A DNA stretch of 64,000 bases from Clostridia bacterium (lineage in GTDB: Bacteria > Bacillota > Clostridia > Oscillospirales > Acutalibacteraceae). Both the position numbers and the translations under genes were made by a program. Positions 51,618 to 61,951 of the stretch are shown in pieces. Location: contig JAFQSP010000003.1 of NCBI GenBank assembly GCA_017409475.1, forward strand, positions 310,001-374,000, in the 5' to 3' direction. Under the pieces are notes generated by a model. It did no database searches. It was not told where the DNA came from and saw only the letters and a list, made by a program, of their open reading frames with translations. Position 1 is the first letter of the stretch; the number at the start of each line of letters is the position of its first letter.

Positions 51618-54026
51618 TTATTTAACAACAATGTTAACAAGCTTGCCCTTAACGTAAAGTTCCTTAATAACAGTCTTACCACTGATTTCGGCGGCAACCT
51701 TTTCGTTATTCTTCGCCTTTTCGATAACCGCTTCCTGAGCGTCATCGATACCAACGCTCATTCTTGCTCTAATTTTTCCATTAACTTGAACAACTATTTC
51801 AACCTCGTTATCAACGCATTTTGCGGCATCAAACTTTGGCCATGACTGGTCATTGATTGTACCTCCGAATGCGAACATTTCCCACATTTCCTCGGCAAGA
51901 TGCGGAGCAAAGGGGCTTACGAGGAGAAGAATAGTTTTCAGCTCATCGCATGTTACCTTTCCGCCCTTTTCGGCAATAACGTTGATTAAAGCCATAAGCG
52001 CCGCAATAGCAGTGTTGAACTTCATTTCGTCAATGTCTTCGGTAACCTTTTTGATAGTGCGGTTCATTTCGCCTACCATAAAGTCGCGGTAGCCGTCGCC
52101 GTCAATCACGTTTTCACCAAGTCCCCAAATACGTTCGAGGAAGCGCTTGCATCCTTTAATCGATGCCGAGCTCCACGGTGCCGCTTTCTCAAAATCGCCA
52201 ATGAACATTTCATAAAGGCGCATTGTATCGGCGCCGTATTCGTTAACGATATCATCGGGATTTACTACGTTTCCGCGAGATTTTGACATCTTTTCGCCGT
52301 TTTCTCCAAGAATCATGCCGTGGCTGGTTCTCTTTCCATACGGTTCGCAGGTAGGAACAACGCCAATATCATAAAGGAATTTATGCCAGAAGCGGCTGTA
52401 AAGCAGATGGAGAGTTGTATGCTCCATACCACCGTTATACCAGGTAACCGGCATCCAATATTCGAGAGCTTCCTTTGAAGCAAGACACTCGGTATTATGC
52501 GGGTCGCAGTAACGAAGGAAGTACCACGATGAACCAGCCCACTGAGGCATTGTATCAAGCTCACGTTTTGCGGGCTTACCACACTTTGGACAAGTAGTAT
52601 TGTACCATTCGGGGATGTTTGCGAGAGGCGATTCGCCGCTATCGGTCGGCTCATAAGACTCAACATTCGGCAAACGAATAGGAAGGTCAGCCTCATCAAC
52701 GGGAACGTAACCGCAGCAGTCACAATGAACAATCGGAATGGGTTCGCCCCAGTATCTCTGACGAGAGAACACCCAGTCACGAAGCTTGTAATTAACCTTT
52801 TGAGCACCTACACCATTTTCGGTAAGCCATTCAACAATGCTTACCTTTGCTTCTTCGACGCTCTTTCCATCGAGGAAGCCCGAATTGACCATAATTCCGG
52901 TTGCGCAATCGGTGAATGCCTCTTTTTCGACCTCGCCACCCTTTACAACTTCAATAATCGGGAGGTCAAACTTTTTAGCAAATTCCCAGTCGCGAGTATC
53001 GTGAGCAGGTACAGCCATAATAGCGCCGGTACCATAAGAAATAAGCACGTAATCCGAAATAAAAATCGGAATTTCGGTATTATTAACGGGATTAATTGCC
53101 TTTACACCTTCGAGCTTAACACCTGTTTTTTCCTTAACAAGCTCGGTACGTTCAAAGTCAGATTTTTTAGACGCTTCAACCTGATATTCTCTGACAGCGT
53201 CGATATTCGAAAGCTTGTCAGCCCACTTTTCGATAAGCGGATGTTCAGGAGAAATTACCATATATGTAGCGCCAAAAAGTGTATCGGGACGTGTTGTATA
53301 AATCATCAAATCGTCACCGAGCGTTGTTTCAAACTTCACCTCAGCACCGGTTGAGCGTCCAATCCAATTACGCTGCTGGGTCTTTACCCTTTCGATATAA
53401 TCGACGGTATCAAGGTCATTAAGCAAACGCTCGGCATATGCAGTAATTTTGAGCATCCACTGGCTCTTTGTCTTGTGAACAACTTCGCTTCCACATCTTT
53501 CACAAACACCGTTTACAACCTCTTCGTTAGCTAAAACGCATTTGCACGAGGTACACCAGTTAACAGCCATCTCCTTTTTATAAGCGAGGCCTTTTTTAAA
53601 CATTTGAAGGAATATCCACTGAGTCCATTTAAAATATTCTGGGTCGGTTGTATTAATCTCGCGCGACCAGTCAAAAGAAAAGCCGAGCGATTTAAGCTGT
53701 CTTTTGAAATTTGCTACGTTATTCTTTGTAACAATTTCAGGGTGAACATGATTCTTTATTGCAAAATTTTCGGTCGGGAGACCAAATGCATCCCAGCCAA
53801 TCGGATAAAGTACATTGTATCCTTCAAGTCGCTTTTTACGGCAAATAATATCAAGCGCAGTGTATGAACGAGGATGACCTACGTGAAGTCCCTGAGCTGA
53901 CGGATACGGAAACTCTACCAAGCCGAAAAAGCTGGGCTTATCACTGTCATTCTTCGCATGGAAAACGCCGCTTTCATCCCATTTATCCTGCCATTTCTTT
54001 TCAACGCTGCTAAAATCGTATTTCAT
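51618..54026 (-). CDS. leuS: Leucyl-tRNA synthetase
   Basis: LeuS charges tRNA-Leu. The 802-residue protein has the HIGH-type motif in [17 protein letters not shown] (about 41-57), zinc cysteines in [13 protein letters not shown] and the second [11 protein letters not shown], a CP1 editing domain ([16 protein letters not shown]), and KMSKS in [12 protein letters not shown]. The C-terminal anticodon region includes [13 protein letters not shown]. It ends the operon containing rsfS, yqeK and nadD. Confidence 0.98.
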   Translation of the reverse strand: MKYDFSSVEKKWQDKWDESGVFHAKNDSDKPSFFGLVEFPYPSAQGLHVGHPRSYTALDIICRKKRLEGYNVLYPIGWDAFGLPTENFAIKNHVHPEIVTKNNVANFKRQLKSLGFSFDWSREINTTDPEYFKWTQWIFLQMFKKGLAYKKEMAVNWCTSCKCVLANEEVVNGVCERCGSEVVHKTKSQWMLKITAYAERLLNDLDTVDYIERVKTQQRNWIGRSTGAEVKFETTLGDDLMIYTTRPDTLFGATYMVISPEHPLIEKWADKLSNIDAVREYQVEASKKSDFERTELVKEKTGVKLEGVKAINPVNNTEIPIFISDYVLISYGTGAIMAVPAHDTRDWEFAKKFDLPIIEVVKGGEVEKEAFTDCATGIMVNSGFLDGKSVEEAKVSIVEWLTENGVGAQKVNYKLRDWVFSRQRYWGEPIPIVHCDCCGYVPVDEADLPIRLPNVESYEPTDSGESPLANIPEWYNTTCPKCGKPAKRELDTMPQWAGSSWYFLRYCDPHNTECLASKEALEYWMPVTWYNGGMEHTTLHLLYSRFWHKFLYDIGVVPTCEPYGKRTSHGMILGENGEKMSKSRGNVVNPDDIVNEYGADTMRLYEMFIGDFEKAAPWSSASIKGCKRFLERIWGLGENVIDGDGYRDFMVGEMNRTIKKVTEDIDEMKFNTAIAALMALINVIAEKGGKVTCDELKTILLLVSPFAPHLAEEMWEMFAFGGTINDQSWPKFDAAKCVDNEVEIVVQVNGKIRARMSVGIDDAQEAVIEKAKNNEKVAAEISGKTVIKELYVKGKLVNIVVK

Positions 54027-54029
54027 CTT

Positions 54030-54392
54030 TTATTCCCCCTGCTGAGCTATAAATTCGCTGATGTCTATAATTTTTCCGTCCTGCCACTGTTTATCGAGGG
54101 AATAAAACTCTCTCGCATCTGCGGTGAAAACATGAACAATAACGGTATCGTAATCAAGTAAAATCCATCCGGTTGCCTTTCCTTCAATATGATGGGGTTC
54201 AAGTCCGGCCTGCGAAAGCTTGAACTCAACCTCCTCAGCAAGAGAACGTACGTGGGTTGATGACGTACCGTTAGCTATAATAAAATATTCGGTTAAAATG
54301 GTGAGATCACCAACCTCAATAGCCTGAATATCAGCTGCTTTTTTTGAATCGAGCGCCTCAACGGCAATCTTTAAAATTTCATTCGTTTTCAT
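54030..54392 (-). CDS. rsfS: Ribosomal silencing factor RsfS
   Basis: RsfS binds L14 on the 50S subunit and blocks subunit joining when nutrients are scarce. The 120 residues show the DUF143 traits VEALDSKKAADIQAIEVGDL, TEYFIIANGTSSTHVRSLA and WILLDYDTVIVHVF. It lies between yqeK and leuS with gaps of nine and three bases. Confidence 0.95.
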   Translation of the reverse strand: MKTNEILKIAVEALDSKKAADIQAIEVGDLTILTEYFIIANGTSSTHVRSLAEEVEFKLSQAGLEPHHIEGKATGWILLDYDTVIVHVFTADAREFYSLDKQWQDGKIIDISEFIAQQGE

Positions 54393-54401
54393 TTCTATTC
54401 C

Positions 54402-54962
54402 TCACATATTCTTAAACACTTGGTTATAAGCCGCAATTGTATCAGGGTGAATCGCTTTTTCTTGATTAACAAGGTCTGCCACTGAAAACTTAAGTGCTTC
54501 TTTCATCGCAACGGTTAAATCCTTGCGAACCGCAATCCGCATTTCTTCAACGCCGTTATAGTCTCTATCCTGCGACGTAAAATCGGCGAGATAAATTATC
54601 TTTTCGAGCAGGGTCATATCGGCCTTTGCGGTTGTATGATATCTAACTGCCGATATTATTTCTTCATCATCAATTTTAAGCTCGCGTCTTATATACTCAC
54701 TGCCTAAAATTGCATGCCATAGCTTTGGCGCCTGTTTTTCAACATCGGTCAACATTATATCAAACTCTTTAAACATTTTCAACATTTCTTCCTTAGAAAT
54801 GTCTTTCATTATATCGTGCAGGATACCGGCAACATAAGCTTTTTCGGTATCGCAACCGTATTTTTCAGCCAGTTTCATCGCTTCCTCGGCAACGCAAAGG
54901 GAGTGAAAAAATCTCTTTGCGGTAAGCTTAGACTTTATTATTTCCTTATAATCAACATTCAT
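54402..54962 (-). CDS. yqeK: YqeK family HD-domain phosphohydrolase
   Basis: YqeK hydrolyses diadenosine tetraphosphate symmetrically in studied Firmicutes. The 186-residue protein has the HD motifs RFFHSLCVAEEAMKLA and AGILHDIMKDISKE, and the conserved LWHAILGSEYIRRE, ISAVRYHTTAKADMTLLEK and LADFTSQDRDY. It follows nadD by 11 bases, the standard order. Confidence 0.94.
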   Translation of the reverse strand: MNVDYKEIIKSKLTAKRFFHSLCVAEEAMKLAEKYGCDTEKAYVAGILHDIMKDISKEEMLKMFKEFDIMLTDVEKQAPKLWHAILGSEYIRRELKIDDEEIISAVRYHTTAKADMTLLEKIIYLADFTSQDRDYNGVEEMRIAVRKDLTVAMKEALKFSVADLVNQEKAIHPDTIAAYNQVFKNM

Positions 54963-54973
54963 TTTTTATCATT

Positions 54974-55570
54974 TCACCTGAATAAATTATTATTCTCAAT
55001 ATATTCGCGAACCTTATCGGGAACAAAGCCCGAAATATTCTCATTATCAATTATCATCCTGCGAATTTCTGTTGACGAAACATCAGTAACCGCTTCATCA
55101 ATCACAATACATTTCCCGCCATCGTTTTCGACGATTTTTGCATATTCTTTAAGCTCATCTGCTCCTTCTTTTCGAGGTAATGCACAGAAAGCCGTCAATT
55201 TAATCAACTCGTCATATTTATACCATGTTTTTAACGTCAAAAACATATCTGCACCGCATAGCATAAAAAATTCGGCGTCGGGATATATTTTATGCAATTT
55301 CGAAAAGGTAATTAAGCTATAACTCTTTCCCTCTGCCTCGATTTCGATATCAGAAACCTCGGTGTTTGCAAATCCGTCAAATGCAAGCTTACACATATTG
55401 AACCTATCACCCGACGAAAGAAAATCAGAGCTAATCGATTTATGAGGTGGCAAAAATGTTGGAATTACAACGGTTAGGTCGGGAGAAATAACCTCTTGCG
55501 CCATTTTTACCATTTCTACATGGCCATTATGAACGGGATTAAAGGTTCCGCCAAAAACAAGTATTCTCAT
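54974..55570 (-). CDS. nadD: Nicotinate-nucleotide adenylyltransferase
   Basis: NadD adenylates nicotinate mononucleotide in NAD synthesis. The 198 residues begin MRILVFGGTFNPVHNGHVEM with the nucleotidyltransferase HxGH signature (HNGH), then FLPPHKS, LCGADMFLTLKTW and the ISSTEIR-type motif VSSTEIRRMI. It overlaps the yhbY stop by four bases. Confidence 0.96.
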   Translation of the reverse strand: MRILVFGGTFNPVHNGHVEMVKMAQEVISPDLTVVIPTFLPPHKSISSDFLSSGDRFNMCKLAFDGFANTEVSDIEIEAEGKSYSLITFSKLHKIYPDAEFFMLCGADMFLTLKTWYKYDELIKLTAFCALPRKEGADELKEYAKIVENDGGKCIVIDEAVTDVSSTEIRRMIIDNENISGFVPDKVREYIENNNLFR

Positions 55571-55860
55571 TTTACAAGCACAATTTCCTTATGTTCTTTA
55601 CTTTCGCGGTAAAGTATAAATTTTGAGCCGATAACCTGAACAACATCAGCCTTTACCTTAACGGCAATTTCATCAGCAACCGCTCGTGACGTTGTCTGAG
55701 CGTTTTCAAGAACAGTTATTTTAATAAGCTCTCTCGCTTCGAGAGCGTCATCAACCTGTTTAATAAGAGCGTCGCCAACGCCGCCCTTTCCAACCTGAAA
55801 AATCGCCTGCATTCCGTTGGCAAGTCCACGCAACTGCGCTCTCTGTTTACTTGTAAGCAT
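55567..55860 (-). CDS. yhbY: YhbY/CRS1 family RNA-binding protein
   Basis: YhbY-family proteins bind pre-50S ribosomal particles. The 97 residues match throughout: LTSKQRAQLRGLANGMQAIFQVGKGGV, then DDALEARELIKITVLEN and the C-terminal VVQVIGSKFILYRES. The GKGGV loop is the CRM-domain GxxG signature. It lies between rdgB and nadD. Confidence 0.95.
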   Translation of the reverse strand: MLTSKQRAQLRGLANGMQAIFQVGKGGVGDALIKQVDDALEARELIKITVLENAQTTSRAVADEIAVKVKADVVQVIGSKFILYRESKEHKEIVLVK

Positions 55861-55869
55861 ATCTAAACC

Positions 55870-56457
55870 TCACTTTAATACTTCTTTAAGTTTTTTACAT
55901 AAGAGGCGCATCGCCTCTCCCCTATGGCTACATTCATCCTTTTGCCCGGCCGTCATTTCGGCAAAGCTTAAATCACCAACGATAAATAGTGGGTCATATC
56001 CAAAGCCGCCGTTTCCATGAGCTTCTCTTGCTATTTTGCCCTCGCATTTTCCATTTACAAAGAAATAATCATCATCTGAAAAATAGCAGCAAACCGAACA
56101 AACAAAACGAGCTGTACGTTTATTGTCATCAACATCGTTAAGCTTTGAAAGCAGCTTAATGTTATTCGCCTCGTCTGTACCCTCGTCGGAATATCTTGCC
56201 GAATAAACACCCGGCTCACCATCAAGAGCATCAACGCAAAGTCCCGAATCATCAGCGATAGCCGGAAGACCCGACTGAATAGCCGCACTTCTTGCCTTTA
56301 ACAATGCGTTGTCTTCAAAGGTTGCGCCGTTTTCCTCGACCTCGTCGAACGGAAAATCAAAATCGGATTCACATTTAACAGAAATGCCTAGCGGCATCAA
56401 AATTCTCTGCATTTCCTTTAATTTATTAGGGTTCTTTGTAGCTAAAATAAAATCCAT
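55870..56457 (-). CDS. rdgB: Non-canonical purine NTP pyrophosphatase (XTP/dITPase)
   Basis: RdgB removes deaminated purine nucleotides such as dITP and XTP. The 195 residues begin MDFILATKNPNKLKEMQRIL and contain EENGATFEDNALLKARSAA, AIADDSGLCVDALDGEPGVYSARY and HGNGGFGYDPLFIV, all family hallmarks. It lies two bases after ftsY. Confidence 0.97.
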   Translation of the reverse strand: MDFILATKNPNKLKEMQRILMPLGISVKCESDFDFPFDEVEENGATFEDNALLKARSAAIQSGLPAIADDSGLCVDALDGEPGVYSARYSDEGTDEANNIKLLSKLNDVDDNKRTARFVCSVCCYFSDDDYFFVNGKCEGKIAREAHGNGGFGYDPLFIVGDLSFAEMTAGQKDECSHRGEAMRLLCKKLKEVLK

Positions 56458-56459
56458 AA

Positions 56460-57374
56460 TTACACTTCCGTATTAAACAAAGCATTTGCAAAATCATCGG
56501 GATTAAACGGCTGTAAATCATCAATTTGCTCGCCCACACCGATAAATTTAACAGGAATATTGAGCTCATCCTGAATTGTTACAACAACGCCGCCTCTTGC
56601 TGTTCCGTCAAGCTTTGTCAGAACGATACCGCTAATCTCGGTAACGTTACTGAATTCCTTAGCCTGATTTACAGCGTTTTGACCGGTGGTTGCGTCAAGA
56701 ACAAGCAGCGCTTCCATATCTGCATCGGGTAATTCACGGCGAACTATACGGAAGATCTTTGCCAGCTCGTCCATAAGATTTTTCTTGTTATGGAGGCGAC
56801 CTGCTGTATCACAAATTATTACGTCACAGCCCCTTGCCTTTGCGGTAAAAATTGTATCAAAAACAACTGATGCAGGGTCGCTTCCTTCAGCGTTACTAAT
56901 CATTGGCACACCGGCTCTTTCGGCCCAAACACCAAGCTGGTCAATTGCAGCCGCACGGAATGTATCAGCGGCTCCGAGAACAACCTTTTTCCCTTGATTT
57001 TTGAGCTGAAGCGCCATCTTTCCGATGGTTGTAGTTTTTCCTGCGCCGTTTACTCCGATAACAATGATTACCGATGGCTTTGTACCAAGCTTAAGCTCAA
57101 CGTCACCCGAAACAGTTTCGGATACTATATCCTTGATAATTCCTTTAATCAGCTGTGGGTCGGTGATACCGTCTTTTTTTACCCTCACACGAAGCTCGTC
57201 ACAAATTTTTTGAGCTGTTGATACACCAATATCAGACATAATAAGGATTTCTTCAAGCTCTTCAAACAGTTCTTCATCAATTTTTGTAAAACTGTTGATA
57301 ACCGAGCCCAAAGCACCCATGAACGAATCGCGTGTCTTTTTAAGTCCGTCACTGATTTTCTTAAAAAATCCCAT
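56460..57374 (-). CDS. ftsY: Signal recognition particle receptor FtsY
   Basis: FtsY is the membrane-associated GTPase that receives SRP-ribosome complexes. The 304-residue form lacks the long acidic A domain of some homologues. The G domain has G1 GVNGAGKT (107-114), the AADTFRAAAIDQL insertion box, DTAGRLHNK, TKLDGTARGG and GVGEQIDDLQPF. It begins eight bases after smc. Confidence 0.97.
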   Translation of the reverse strand: MGFFKKISDGLKKTRDSFMGALGSVINSFTKIDEELFEELEEILIMSDIGVSTAQKICDELRVRVKKDGITDPQLIKGIIKDIVSETVSGDVELKLGTKPSVIIVIGVNGAGKTTTIGKMALQLKNQGKKVVLGAADTFRAAAIDQLGVWAERAGVPMISNAEGSDPASVVFDTIFTAKARGCDVIICDTAGRLHNKKNLMDELAKIFRIVRRELPDADMEALLVLDATTGQNAVNQAKEFSNVTEISGIVLTKLDGTARGGVVVTIQDELNIPVKFIGVGEQIDDLQPFNPDDFANALFNTEV

Positions 57375-57382
57375 TGTTACTC

Positions 57383-60300
57383 CTAATTTTCTAAACTCAT
57401 TTGATGCTCAATCTCGGATACATTGAGTTCGAGCAATTTTGAAATTCCCTTTTCCTGCATGGTAACGCCATAGAGCATATCAGCCTCTTCCATAGAACCG
57501 CGTCTATGGGTAACGACGATATACTGAGTAGCGTCACTCATTCGTCTCAAATACTCGGCGAAACGTACTACGTTGACATCGTCAAGAGCTGCGTCAACCT
57601 CGTCGAGAATACAGAATGGTGGCGGATTAACCTTCATTATTGCGAAATAAATCGAAATAGCGATAAGCGCCTTTTCTCCACCCGAAAGCTGTTCTATAAT
57701 TGAAATATTCTTTCCTGGCGGCTGAACGATAATTTCAATACCTGATTCAAGAACGTTATCAGGGTCACTTAACTTCAACTCGGCTGTACCGCCGCCAAAA
57801 AGCTCGGCAAATACAATTGAAAAATGCTTGTTAATTTCGTTAAAGCGGTTAACAAAAAGCGTTTGCATCTTTCCTGTAAGCTGATTAATAAGCTTATTAA
57901 GCTCGGTTCTTGAATTTTCGACGTCGGCAAGCTGTTCGGTAAGGAATTCATAACGTTCCTTTACCTCTTTATACTCCTCAATTGCCGAAACGTTTACGCT
58001 GCCAAGTGCCTTAATCTGATTCTTAAGTTCAGAAAGGCGCTTATTAGCCGACGAAATATCTTCGATAACAATACCGCGTGATTCGGCTTCGGTTCTTGTA
58101 AGACCGTATTCGTCATAAAGCTTACGAATAGTATCATCGTAATCACGAACCATAGCCGATTTTCTTTCTTCAAGACGAGCAAGCTCACCGCTCAGTTTCT
58201 CTCTATCAGAAAGGCTGTCTCTCTCGCTTTGACGAAGATTGTTAATCTCTTTTTCAGCCTCGTCACGTTCGTTATTATACTGTTCGATTGATAAAAGTGC
58301 CTGCTTTGAGCGCTCACGTAAAACGGCCGTTTGGTCGATAAGGTCGGAAATAATAACCTCGATATTAGCATTTTGCTTAGCAATATTATCGATTTCAACC
58401 TGCATTTCGTCAGCACGTTTTGATTGACCGCTCATGCGCATTTCAATTTCTGAAACCGACGCTTTGAGCATCTCAACTTCCTTTTTGAGCGTAAAGGAGT
58501 TGGCCGAAATTTCGGCTGCTTTTGCGCTTAAAGCCTCTCGCTGCTGAGAGGTAGCATCTCGGCCACCGGTAAGCGTATTAAGCTCGGCGGTAAGAACAGA
58601 GATTCTATTATCATTTTCGCTAATTTCTATATTAGACGATTTTTCGATATTCGAAAGTTCTTCTATTCTGATGCACAACAATTCCTTTTCTGCGCTAAGC
58701 TTATTTATATCGCTTAAATGAGCTTCTTTTTGCTCAGAAACGCGACGAATTTCGCTTAGAACCCTGATTTTATCCTCGTTTGCAGTTGTAAGTTCTCCCC
58801 TTGCCGAAAGCAGCTCGGCATCAAGCGAAGCGATTGCCTCTCTTACCGATTTGAGACCTGCGTTTTCACTCTCGATTTGAGCAAGAATTTTATCAGCCGC
58901 ATCACGAAGCTTAGCAATTTCGCCGCTACGGCTCATAATCCCTGCATTCTTAGACAATGAGCCGCCCGTCATCGAACCGCCCGAATTAACAATTTGTCCA
59001 TCAAGAGTAACAATTTTAAAATTATAGCCATACTTTCGGGCAATAGCAATCGCGCTGTCGATATCCTCGGCTACTACAATTTCCCCCAAAAGCGACGATG
59101 CTATGACATCATACTGTTTATCACATGAAATAAGCTTATTTGCAAGACCGATATAACCCGGACATTCGTCAACTCCGCCATGCTTAAAATGACGGGGTCT
59201 TACCGATGTTAAGGGCAAGAATGTAGCTCGTCCACTCTTTGTTGCTTTAAGATAATTTATGGCTGTTTTTGCATCATTTTCGGTTGAAACTACGATATTC
59301 TGAATCGAATTTCCGAGTGCAGCTTCGATAGCAACCGAATATTTATTATCAACCTTGAACAGCTTATAAACCGTACCGTGAATACCTCTAAGCTCGTTTC
59401 GGTCGGCACAGGCCATAACAGTTTTTACCGAGTAAGCAAAGCCTTCCATATTCTTTTCAAGGTCCTCAATCATTTGAGCCTTGTTTCTTTTTTCGGCTTC
59501 TTCTATGGTAAGACGGTCAATATTAGCCTTTATTGAATCAAACTTTTCTCTTCGCTTTGAGACAAGCATTTCGCAACCGTTAATTGAATTGTTGCATTCA
59601 CTAACAGTTTCATCACAATGCTTTAAGTCGGTATCAAGCACCGATAATTCCTTATCAAGCTCGGTAATAAACTCTTGCTTTTCCTTTATAAAAGCATCAA
59701 TATCAGAAACACGTGACACCATGCCCTCTGATGATGTTTTTGCCGTTGTGAGTTTGATTTTTAGTTCGCCGTTTTTAGCGGTAAGTACATTAAGCTCATG
59801 ATTAAGGCCGTCAATTTTCTGTGAAAAGCTATCGCTCTCGCTGACAAGTCCGAGTAACTGGCTTTGAACCTCGTTAAACTGAACATTAACCTTATCAATT
59901 TCGTTGTTTTTTTCGGCTATTTGAGCTCGTTTATTTTCAAGTTCGGCAACAAATGCGCTGTCGCCTGACTTTATCGACTCAATATCCTTTGAAATACGCA
60001 AAATCGTTTCGTTATTGTGCTCAATTGTGTTGCGCTTAACGGCGATATCACCTTCGATTCTTGCCGCCTGTTCCTCCGCCTCAGACGAAGAACGATGAGC
60101 CTCATCAATGTTTACTATTAGTTGCTGAGAACGCTCGGCAAGCTGCTGAAGCTTTTTATCAGTTTCGGCAGTTTTGTCATAAATATCATCATACTGGGCA
60201 CGTGCAAGGGTAATTTTATTTTCATGTTCGCGTAAAACGTCCTTATAACGAGCCAGCGAATGAAGCCAAACGCCGATTTGCAGTTCTTCCTGTTCCTTTG

Positions 60301-60958
60301 AAAATTCGAGAAATTTTTCGGCCTTTTTACTCTGTTCCTCAAGCGGTCCTACTCGACCCTCTAATTCTAAAAGAATATCCTTTAAGCGAAGATAATTTTC
60401 ATCAGCTGCTGCAAGCTTTCTTTCGGCCTCGATTTTACGGTAGCGATAACGCGAAATTCCTGCCGCTTCCTCAAAAATATCGCGTCGTTCAGATGAACTC
60501 TTTGTGCCGATAATATCGTCAATTTTACCCTGAGCAATCATTGAATAGCCATCTCGACCAAGTCCGGTATCCATAAATAATTCATGAATATCACGAAGGC
60601 GAACTCCGGCATTATTAATTCTGTATTCACTTTCACCCGAACGGTAATAACGACGGGTTATAAGTACCTCATCGGTGTCGCATTCAAGCTGTCGCTTTGT
60701 ATTATCAATTACAAGGGTAACCTCGGCAAAGCCAAGCGGCTTTCTTGCGGCAGTACCGCCGAAAATAACGTCCTCCATTTTAAGTCCGCGTAAGGTTTTA
60801 TTCGATTGCTCACCAAGTACCCAGCGTACAGCGTCGGAAATATTACTCTTTCCGCTTCCGTTAGGACCTACAACCGCAGTTATTCCCTTTCCGAAATTGA
60901 GAACTGTTTTATCCGCAAAGGATTTAAAGCCCTGAATTTCGATTGATTTCAGTCTCAT
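57383..60958 (-). CDS. smc: Chromosome partition protein SMC
   Basis: SMC is the core of condensin, which compacts and separates chromosomes. The 1191-residue protein begins MRLKSIEIQGFKSFADKTVL. Walker A is GPNGSGKSNISDAVRW near the N-terminus, long coiled coils flank a hinge (about 500-680, including GGSMTGGS), and the ABC signature LSGGEKALIAIS and Walker B ILDEVDAALDDVNV are at the C-terminus. The ATG at 60958 is preferred over a GTG nine bases upstream because GGAG lies eight bases from it. It follows the radical SAM gene. Confidence 0.97.
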   Translation of the reverse strand: MRLKSIEIQGFKSFADKTVLNFGKGITAVVGPNGSGKSNISDAVRWVLGEQSNKTLRGLKMEDVIFGGTAARKPLGFAEVTLVIDNTKRQLECDTDEVLITRRYYRSGESEYRINNAGVRLRDIHELFMDTGLGRDGYSMIAQGKIDDIIGTKSSSERRDIFEEAAGISRYRYRKIEAERKLAAADENYLRLKDILLELEGRVGPLEEQSKKAEKFLEFSKEQEELQIGVWLHSLARYKDVLREHENKITLARAQYDDIYDKTAETDKKLQQLAERSQQLIVNIDEAHRSSSEAEEQAARIEGDIAVKRNTIEHNNETILRISKDIESIKSGDSAFVAELENKRAQIAEKNNEIDKVNVQFNEVQSQLLGLVSESDSFSQKIDGLNHELNVLTAKNGELKIKLTTAKTSSEGMVSRVSDIDAFIKEKQEFITELDKELSVLDTDLKHCDETVSECNNSINGCEMLVSKRREKFDSIKANIDRLTIEEAEKRNKAQMIEDLEKNMEGFAYSVKTVMACADRNELRGIHGTVYKLFKVDNKYSVAIEAALGNSIQNIVVSTENDAKTAINYLKATKSGRATFLPLTSVRPRHFKHGGVDECPGYIGLANKLISCDKQYDVIASSLLGEIVVAEDIDSAIAIARKYGYNFKIVTLDGQIVNSGGSMTGGSLSKNAGIMSRSGEIAKLRDAADKILAQIESENAGLKSVREAIASLDAELLSARGELTTANEDKIRVLSEIRRVSEQKEAHLSDINKLSAEKELLCIRIEELSNIEKSSNIEISENDNRISVLTAELNTLTGGRDATSQQREALSAKAAEISANSFTLKKEVEMLKASVSEIEMRMSGQSKRADEMQVEIDNIAKQNANIEVIISDLIDQTAVLRERSKQALLSIEQYNNERDEAEKEINNLRQSERDSLSDREKLSGELARLEERKSAMVRDYDDTIRKLYDEYGLTRTEAESRGIVIEDISSANKRLSELKNQIKALGSVNVSAIEEYKEVKERYEFLTEQLADVENSRTELNKLINQLTGKMQTLFVNRFNEINKHFSIVFAELFGGGTAELKLSDPDNVLESGIEIIVQPPGKNISIIEQLSGGEKALIAISIYFAIMKVNPPPFCILDEVDAALDDVNVVRFAEYLRRMSDATQYIVVTHRRGSMEEADMLYGVTMQEKGISKLLELNVSEIEHQMSLEN

Positions 60959-60963
60959 GCTAT

Positions 60964-61950
60964 TCACTCCCTCTCTATTTTAACGCTTCTCGGGTAAATA
61001 TCTTTATCCTCTTTAATTTTAACCTTATATCCAAGTGTTTCGAAATAAATTATATTTGACCTCTTTTGGCCAATTGCTTTCGAAACTTCTCCACGAGCCA
61101 CCGACACAGTATAGTTTCCTTTTTCGTCCAGTTTCGGTAGAATAATATTTTTATAAATTTCGTTTTCGCATAGTTCACTAAAAGCCGGGTGCCACGGACC
61201 TGCGACATATTCATTTGCGTCAATAGTATGTAGACCGAGACGAATTATATCAATCCCAGCATTTTCAAAAATGGGTATTAACCTCGTACACAATTTAACC
61301 GCCTCATTAACCGTTTGAGGTGCATATTCGCCATTATTAAATTTATCAGCAAGAAATGTATCGTTAAGGACAATTGTAGGATAAATTCTCACCGTTTTGG
61401 GCTCAAGTTTTACGAATTCATTGGCGGTAAAAACGGCACCTTCATCATCGTCGCCGTAAAGCCCCGTCATCATTTGAAGTCCAAGCTCAAATCCGTATTC
61501 CTTAATAAGCTTTGACGAGTTATAAACGTCAGATGCGCTGTGTCCCCTATTATTCAGGAAAAGGACTTCATCACGCATGCTTTGCGCTCCAAGTTCAATC
61601 GATGTAACGTCAAATTCCTTTAAAATATCGAGAATTTCATTATCAATAAAATCAGGTCGCGTAGAAATTCTAATTCCCGAAACATTTCCGTTATCAATAT
61701 GCCTCTTTGCTGCTGATAAAAGTTCGGTCATATATTCGCGGTCAATTGCAGTAAAGCTACCGCCAAAAAATGCAATCTCAGCTTCCTTTGCGTTGTATTT
61801 TTTTGATTTTAGTGCTTCAAAAACCGCTTTATCAACATCATCCGATTTAGGCGAATAATGCTGCTTTGTAATCGAAAACTGATTACAAAAGCTACATTTA
61901 CACGGGCAACCAATATGCGGCACAAAAATTGATATATTCGAATGTGACAT
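60964..61950 (-). CDS. Elp3-like radical SAM protein
   Basis: The 328-residue protein has the radical SAM cluster CPCKCSFC (C15, C19, C22), followed by AFFGGSFTAIDREYM and ISTRPDFIDNEILDIL, as in the Elp3/HemN-like families, and IELGAQSMRDEVLFLNNRGH. No acetyltransferase domain is visible, so it is shorter than true Elp3. It lies between rnc and smc, a placing common in Clostridia; its substrate is unknown, though tRNA modification is the usual suggestion for Elp3-like proteins. Confidence 0.88.
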   Translation of the reverse strand: MSHSNISIFVPHIGCPCKCSFCNQFSITKQHYSPKSDDVDKAVFEALKSKKYNAKEAEIAFFGGSFTAIDREYMTELLSAAKRHIDNGNVSGIRISTRPDFIDNEILDILKEFDVTSIELGAQSMRDEVLFLNNRGHSASDVYNSSKLIKEYGFELGLQMMTGLYGDDDEGAVFTANEFVKLEPKTVRIYPTIVLNDTFLADKFNNGEYAPQTVNEAVKLCTRLIPIFENAGIDIIRLGLHTIDANEYVAGPWHPAFSELCENEIYKNIILPKLDEKGNYTVSVARGEVSKAIGQKRSNIIYFETLGYKVKIKEDKDIYPRSVKIERE

Positions 61951-61951
61951 T

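Noticed and set aside
54393-54401. T-box leader for leuS
   Set aside because: leuS follows rsfS by three bases inside an operon, leaving no room for a T-box leader.
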